Shown here piece after piece: positions 59,595 to 64,000 of a stretch of 64,000 nt of DNA. This stretch comes from Achromobacter sp. MYb9 (GTDB lineage Bacteria > Pseudomonadota > Gammaproteobacteria > Burkholderiales > Burkholderiaceae_B). Position 1 is the stretch's first letter; each line of letters starts with the position of its first letter. Under the pieces are notes generated by a model, which worked only from the letters and a program-made list of their open reading frames with translations, searched no databases and was not told the DNA's origin. Both the position numbers and the translations under genes were made by a program. The stretch is taken from contig NZ_PCOQ01000031.1 in NCBI RefSeq assembly GCF_002975275.1, positions 1-64,000 on the forward strand, written 5' to 3'.

Positions 59595-62563
59595 GCGCGA
59601 ACGCTTTTGCAGCGCCGTCGGCAAACGCCGGCCTGTCGCCCGCATTGCCCACAGACCTATTGCACGGCATCGCCCTGCGTCCCCCCGAGCTGGCTTGGGA
59701 TGGCACGCGCTATCGCGGAAGCCGGCTGCTTGGCGTGCGTCTGTCAGACGCTCGCAGCCTGGCGGGCGTGGTCGCGACGGTGCAGCACGAACATTTCGCG
59801 GGCGTCGTGGCGGTGACCTCGCTGTATGCCCGGCAAGCGGCGGTGGCGTTGGCTGCCGTCTGGCAAGCCCCGGATACGAATCAGGCGCCGCGACCGTCTG
59901 CGCCCGACACGGATCGGCTGCGCTACGGATTGCGGCTGCCGTCAGGCGAATCCAAGGCAGCGGGTCGGGTTACGGTGTGGAGCATTAACGGGCACACCGG
60001 CGTGTGGCTGCCCGCCTGCGCGCAGGATGTTCAACAACAACTGCGGCGCGAGCTATCCGTCTTGCTGCAGCAACCCCTGGCCGCGATACGGTTGACGGTC
60101 ATGGATGCCGGCGACACGGCCACAGCCCGGCAAGACGCGCCGCATCCGCTGGACCTGCTGGATGCGGCGGCCGACGCGGCGCTGCTTTCGCGGGCGGCGG
60201 GCCGGCCGGTCTGCGTGGCCTGCCATGCCGGAATGGCGGATGAACTGGTGCTGCACGTGCGGCAATCGGCGGTAGCGTCCGCGCCTGCCCCGGATGCAAA
60301 AGCGCCGGTGCCCGATACCGGCGCCGACGAACCGCAGCCCATGGTGTTGTGGTCGGATGCGCCCTGGGCAATGCGCCCGAGCGTGGCGCGGCTGTTGAGC
60401 CAGCCCGGGCATGCCCTCACATTCGCGCAAGCGACGGTGTGCAGTGACGTGACGGTGCACGCGAACAAGGGCGCCACTCGACCGCTGCGCGCCAGCGTGG
60501 ATGAGTTGAATGCGGCGCAGGTGTTTGCCGAGGAAAGCCTGTGGCACGAGCAGGCCGTGGCCCGTGGCGAAGACCCCGTGGCGTGGCGGTTGTGCCACCT
60601 TCCAGCGGGGCAAGGGTTGGAGCTGGCGCGCCAGGTGGTGGCACGGGCGGAATTGCCTGCTGCGGCCGATGAGGCTGTGGCGGAAATCGGCACGTTGCGA
60701 GGCACGGGATTCGCGGCTGCACAAGTGCAGTGCGTGGACGAGACCGGCGCTGACCGCATGGTCTGGTGCGCCTGGGTCGCCGAAGTGACGGTGCAGCCCC
60801 AGACCGGCCGGGTAGATGTGACGCGGGTGGTGGCCGGGCACGACAGTCAGCCGTTGCAGCCCGCGCAGATTGCGCCCGTCTTGCCTGAAATCGAGCATCA
60901 GACGCCACGGCTGCTTGCCAGCGCGCGCCGGCTCCTGGCCGGGCCGCCGGCGTTTGATGACTGGATCAGTCCCGGGGCGAGCGCGGCAGCCGAACCCGGC
61001 AGCGCGCTAAGCAAGCATGAAGGGCAAAAAGGCTTGTCTCGAGCGGGTCTTGCCGACGGCGGCGTGGTGACGCAAGGACAACTGGGCGTGGACGGCGTCG
61101 TGACGCTGCCTGCGGCCGCTGCCATCGCCAACGCCATCCACGACGCAACGGGCGTGCGCCTGCGGCAGGCTCCGTTTGACCCCGAGCAACTGCGGCTGGC
61201 GCTAGCCGGTAGCCGCCGCGAGCGGCCGCGCAATCCGCTGGCGCGGGGGTGGGGCTGGCTGGCTGCGGGGATGGCGGGCGTAGCCGGAATGGCCGTCGCG
61301 TTGTGGCCGATGAAGCCTGCACTGCCGCTAACGGCCGGGCCGGACGTATCGCTGTATTCCGCGGGCGCGATCGAGCGCGGACGCCTGGTGGCGGCTGCGG
61401 GCGATTGCATCGCGTGTCACACCGCGCCTGGTGGCAAGGCTAACGCGGGCGGCCTGGCGCTGGATACGCCGTTCGGCACCATCTACACCACCAATATCAC
61501 GCCCGACAATGACACCGGCATCGGCCGTTGGTCATACCCCGCGTTCGAGCGCGCCATGCGCCACGGCGTGCATCAAGACGGGCGCCAGTTGTATCCCGCG
61601 TTTCCGTACACGGCTTACGCCAAGCTAAGCGACGCGGACATGCAGGCGCTTTACGGCTATCTGATGTCGCAGCCCGCTGTGCGTGCCGAACCGCCCAAGA
61701 CGCAGTTGGCGTTTCCCTTCAACGTCCGTCCGTTGCTGGCGGGCTGGAACGCCTTGTTCCACGATGCCAGGCCGTTCACGCCGGATCCCTCTCGCAGCGC
61801 GGAATGGCTGCGTGGCGCGTATCTGGTGCAGGGCGCCGGCCATTGCGCGGCATGCCACTCGCCCCGCAACCGCCTGGGCGCGGAAAAGACGGGTGTGAAC
61901 TACCTGGCGGGCGGCGAGGCCGAGGGCTGGACCGCACCCGCGCTGAGCCAACTGGCCACGGGCGCCCGCGCCTGGACGGGCGATGATCTGTTCCAGTATC
62001 TGCGCACGGGCTATTCGCCTCGCCACGGCGTCGCGGCCGGTCCGATGGCGCCCGTGATCCATGGTCTGGCGGAATTGCCCGACAGCGACGTCAAGGCCAT
62101 CACCACGTATTTGCTGGATCTGCCGCAGGCGGCGGGTGCTGCCAACGCCAAGCCGGAACCGTCCGCATCGACACCTGCCGCGCAACCCGCGCCAGCCGCC
62201 GCCACGATCCAGTCCCTTCAGGGCCGCCGCGCAAACGGCGAACGCGTCTATCAGAACGCATGCGCGGTGTGCCATGAAGCCGGTAGCGGCCCCACGCTGT
62301 TCGGCGTGAAGCCCCTGTTAAGCGCGAACACCAATTTGCACGCCGCAACGCCCGACAACCTGATCCAGGTGATCCTCAACGGCATCCGGACGCCCGCCAA
62401 CGACGAGCTGGGCTATATGCCGGGATTCAAGGACGCGCTGGACGACAGGCAGATCGCGGATTTGATCGGCTATTTGCGGGAACGCCATGCGCCAGGCAAG
62501 GACGCCTGGCCAGATTCGACAGACACGATTAGCAGGCTGCGCGAGCACGCGGAGCTGAACTAA
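59591..62563 (+). CDS. Tri-haem cytochrome c fused to a degenerate molybdopterin-binding domain (NicB-like)
   Basis: A 990-residue protein in three parts. Residues about 1-540 resemble a shrunken xanthine-dehydrogenase Mo domain: LHGIALRPPELAWDG, then TGRVDVTRVVAGHDS, then AAAIANAIHDATGVRLRQ. The catalytic GAGE is replaced by GVDG. A single membrane helix follows (WLAAGMAGVAGMAVALW, about 553-570). Three c-type haem sites come last: CIACH near 605, CAACH near 752, CAVCH near 891. The cytochrome part should pass electrons from nicotinate oxidation to the respiratory chain, as in P. putida NicB. The Mo part has probably lost catalysis and may only scaffold NicA and the intact Mo subunit. Start ATG 59591 overlaps the nicA stop. 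Confidence 0.85.
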   Translation: MSANAFAAPSANAGLSPALPTDLLHGIALRPPELAWDGTRYRGSRLLGVRLSDARSLAGVVATVQHEHFAGVVAVTSLYARQAAVALAAVWQAPDTNQAPRPSAPDTDRLRYGLRLPSGESKAAGRVTVWSINGHTGVWLPACAQDVQQQLRRELSVLLQQPLAAIRLTVMDAGDTATARQDAPHPLDLLDAAADAALLSRAAGRPVCVACHAGMADELVLHVRQSAVASAPAPDAKAPVPDTGADEPQPMVLWSDAPWAMRPSVARLLSQPGHALTFAQATVCSDVTVHANKGATRPLRASVDELNAAQVFAEESLWHEQAVARGEDPVAWRLCHLPAGQGLELARQVVARAELPAAADEAVAEIGTLRGTGFAAAQVQCVDETGADRMVWCAWVAEVTVQPQTGRVDVTRVVAGHDSQPLQPAQIAPVLPEIEHQTPRLLASARRLLAGPPAFDDWISPGASAAAEPGSALSKHEGQKGLSRAGLADGGVVTQGQLGVDGVVTLPAAAAIANAIHDATGVRLRQAPFDPEQLRLALAGSRRERPRNPLARGWGWLAAGMAGVAGMAVALWPMKPALPLTAGPDVSLYSAGAIERGRLVAAAGDCIACHTAPGGKANAGGLALDTPFGTIYTTNITPDNDTGIGRWSYPAFERAMRHGVHQDGRQLYPAFPYTAYAKLSDADMQALYGYLMSQPAVRAEPPKTQLAFPFNVRPLLAGWNALFHDARPFTPDPSRSAEWLRGAYLVQGAGHCAACHSPRNRLGAEKTGVNYLAGGEAEGWTAPALSQLATGARAWTGDDLFQYLRTGYSPRHGVAAGPMAPVIHGLAELPDSDVKAITTYLLDLPQAAGAANAKPEPSASTPAAQPAPAAATIQSLQGRRANGERVYQNACAVCHEAGSGPTLFGVKPLLSANTNLHAATPDNLIQVILNGIRTPANDELGYMPGFKDALDDRQIADLIGYLRERHAPGKDAWPDSTDTISRLREHAELN

Positions 62564-62625
62564 AGGAAGCGCGGCCACAACGCGTGCAGCAGTTTGTGTT
62601 GATCACAACAAGGGGTTTTTCATCT

Positions 62626-63942
62626 ATGTCAGCTTCATTGGTTTCAGTGGACAAAGCCATCCAGGTGGCGGGTGTCGGCAAGTTCCAGTACCGGCTCTTC
62701 GTGATATTCGGCCTGGTCTGGCTGGCCGACGCCATGCAGGTGCTGTCGATCGGCTTCAGTGCGCCGTCGATCGCCAAGACCTTCGGCATCACCGTGCCGC
62801 AGGCATTGCAGAGCGGCACGTTTTTCTTCATCGGCATGTTGATCGGCGCATTCGTGTTCGGCCGGATGGCAGACCGCATCGGGCGGCGTCCGGTCCTGAT
62901 GATCGCGGTGGTCATCGACGCCTGCGCTGGTGTGGCCTCGGCCTTCGCGCCGGAATTCACGTGGTTGCTGTTCCTGCGCTTCCTGACCGGTATCGGCGTG
63001 GGCGGCACGCTGCCTGTGGACTACACGATGATGGCGGAATTCCTGCCCAGCGACCGGCGCGGACGCTGGCTGGTGTTGCTGGAATCGTTCTGGGCCGTGG
63101 GCACGATTTTCCTGGCGCTGCTGGCCCTGGCCGCAGCCTCCTGGGGCGATGACGCGTGGCGCGTAATTTTCTTCGTGACCGGGCTGCCTGCCCTGATCGG
63201 CGTGGTGCTGCGCTTCTATATTCCCGAGTCGCCGATGTTCCTGAACCGCAACGGTAAATCGGATCAGGCGCGCAAGGTGCTGGAACGCGTGGCCCGCGTC
63301 AACCGCCGCGACGTGGATATGCCTCACCTGCAGCCCGAAACGCCGGGGCACAAGTCCATGTTCGCCCTGTTCTCGGCCGGTTACCGGCGCCGCAGCATCG
63401 GCCTGTTCCTGGCATGGGCGCTGATCTCCATCGCGTACTACGGCGTCTTCGTCTATCTACCCGTCAAGCTCAGCACCGAAGGCTTCGCCTTCATGCGCGG
63501 CCAGGAATTCCTGGTGCTGCTGGCATTGGTGCAGTTGCCCGGCTTCGCGCTGTCGGCTTATGGCGTGGAACGCTGGGGCCGCAAGCCCACGCTGGTCGGC
63601 TTCCTGATCCTGAGCGCCGTGGGGTGCATGCTGTACAGCCTGGGCACGTCCCCCGCCGTGGTGATCGGTTCGACCTTGTTGATGAGCTTCTCGTTGCTGG
63701 GCACGTGGGGCGCCTTGTACGCATTCACGCCCGAGGTCTACCCGACCGACCTGCGCGCAAGCGGCATGGGCATGGCGGGCGCCGTGGCGCGTTTCGGCGG
63801 GCTATTTGCGCCGGCCATCATCGCGCCCATCATGAGCAGCCACTTCACGCTGTCGCTGGTCGTGCTGTCCAGCATGCTGGTGGCGGGTGCAATCTCCATC
63901 TGGTCGGTGGACGTGGAGTCGCGCAACCGCGCGTTGGAATGA
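62626..63942 (+). CDS. MFS transporter, probable nicotinate uptake (NicT role)
   Basis: A 438-residue transporter with 12 predicted helices of the SV2/AAHS-like MFS group. VWLADAMQVLSIGFSAPSI forms TM1, and GRMADRIGRRPVLMI is motif A. DRRGRWLVLLESFWAVGT and PEVYPTDLRASGMG are typical of metabolite:H+ symporters. AAGGGG lies upstream of ATG 62626. As last gene of the rightward nic operon it is the best candidate for nicotinate or 6-hydroxynicotinate import. Sequence alone does not prove the substrate. Confidence 0.87.
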   Translation: MSASLVSVDKAIQVAGVGKFQYRLFVIFGLVWLADAMQVLSIGFSAPSIAKTFGITVPQALQSGTFFFIGMLIGAFVFGRMADRIGRRPVLMIAVVIDACAGVASAFAPEFTWLLFLRFLTGIGVGGTLPVDYTMMAEFLPSDRRGRWLVLLESFWAVGTIFLALLALAAASWGDDAWRVIFFVTGLPALIGVVLRFYIPESPMFLNRNGKSDQARKVLERVARVNRRDVDMPHLQPETPGHKSMFALFSAGYRRRSIGLFLAWALISIAYYGVFVYLPVKLSTEGFAFMRGQEFLVLLALVQLPGFALSAYGVERWGRKPTLVGFLILSAVGCMLYSLGTSPAVVIGSTLLMSFSLLGTWGALYAFTPEVYPTDLRASGMGMAGAVARFGGLFAPAIIAPIMSSHFTLSLVVLSSMLVAGAISIWSVDVESRNRALE

Positions 63943-63975
63943 TCGGGGCTTGAATGATCGGGGCTTGAATGATCG
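63937..63975. repeat. 15-bp tandem repeat across the MFS stop codon
   Basis: GAATGATCGGGGCTT occurs at 63937-63951 and 63952-63966, followed by a partial GAATGATCG at 63967-63975. The first copy supplies the TGA stop (63940-63942). This looks like slippage duplication at the gene end. Confidence 0.8.
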
Positions 63976-63994
63976 CCTGGCTGACTGCCAGGCG
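63974..63994 (+). terminator. Hairpin at the end of the nicC operon
   Basis: CGCCTGGC (63974-63981) and GCCAGGCG (63987-63994) form a perfect 8-bp stem with loop TGACT, 32 bases after the MFS stop. The window ends 6 bases later, so any U-tract cannot be seen. Confidence 0.55.
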
Positions 63995-64000
63995 GATTGA

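Overview
The window is GC-rich, densely coded DNA from a betaproteobacterium of the Alcaligenaceae, most likely Achromobacter or a close Bordetella relative. This is inferred from the codon and GC style, the abundance of ABC, MFS and LysR genes, and a nicotinate (nic) cluster of the Bordetella/Achromobacter kind. No rRNA, tRNA, CRISPR array, insertion sequence or intact prophage was seen.

Region by region. 0.2-8.8 kb: a minus-strand operon (DapA-family lyase/synthase, a polyamine/thiamine-type ABC transporter with a fused double permease, a GlcD-type FAD oxidase) faces an FMN alpha-hydroxy-acid oxidase and proC across an operator-bearing promoter region. 8.9-11.3 kb: a DHA2-type MFS exporter diverges from an XRE/MmyB-like regulator. 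11.4-15.0 kb: an alkylsulfatase and a divergent membrane protein, each apparently broken by a single-base deletion, followed by a transporter remnant. 15.2-18.3 kb: a SAM methyltransferase diverges from a BTAD/TolB-like/TPR regulator. 18.3-19.9 kb: a His-rich PadR regulator and a siderophore-interacting ferric reductase, the NfeR/NfeF (YqjI/YqjH) pair, with an operator. 20-21.8 kb: LysR regulator and a PEP-mutase/isocitrate-lyase-family enzyme. 21.8-27.8 kb: two tandem giant WG-repeat exported paralogs. 28-31.4 kb: a histidine-kinase remnant, an MFS transporter, a cupin, an integrase-arm (DUF3596) mini-protein coupled to a ureidoglycolate-lyase-like gene, and a Cys-pair protein. 31.6-37.1 kb: DUF1254 lipoprotein, LysR regulator, SDR, LivJ-type binding protein and BKACE (DUF849) enzyme. 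37.3-42.1 kb: YegP protein, then a sugar kinase with a ribose/fructose-type ABC transporter. 42.2-47.3 kb: parvulin, an atypical UvrD-like helicase, an orphan amino-acid binding protein and a FUSC membrane protein. 47.4-51.8 kb: LysR regulator facing amidohydrolase, MFS and GAF genes.

51.7-63.9 kb holds a complete aerobic nicotinate degradation cluster. nicE-nicD-nicX-nicF and a molybdopterin hydroxylase subunit run leftward; nicC, nicA, a tri-haem cytochrome fused to a degenerate Mo domain, and an MFS transporter run rightward. Nicotinate is hydroxylated to 6-hydroxynicotinate (NicA plus the Mo and cytochrome subunits), decarboxylatively hydroxylated to 2,5-dihydroxypyridine (NicC), ring-opened to N-formylmaleamate (NicX), deformylated (NicD), deamidated to maleate (NicF) and isomerised to fumarate (NicE). 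The known active-site residues of NicC, NicX, NicD and NicF can be read in the translations. The 320-bp divergent control region carries nested inverted repeats, but no regulator gene lies in the cluster.

The most notable points are the split nicotinate hydroxylase, the two frameshifts in one divergent pair, the tandem WG-repeat proteins, the integrase-arm mini-gene inside an operon and the DUF5710-tailed helicase. No wholly new multi-gene system could be demonstrated from sequence alone.
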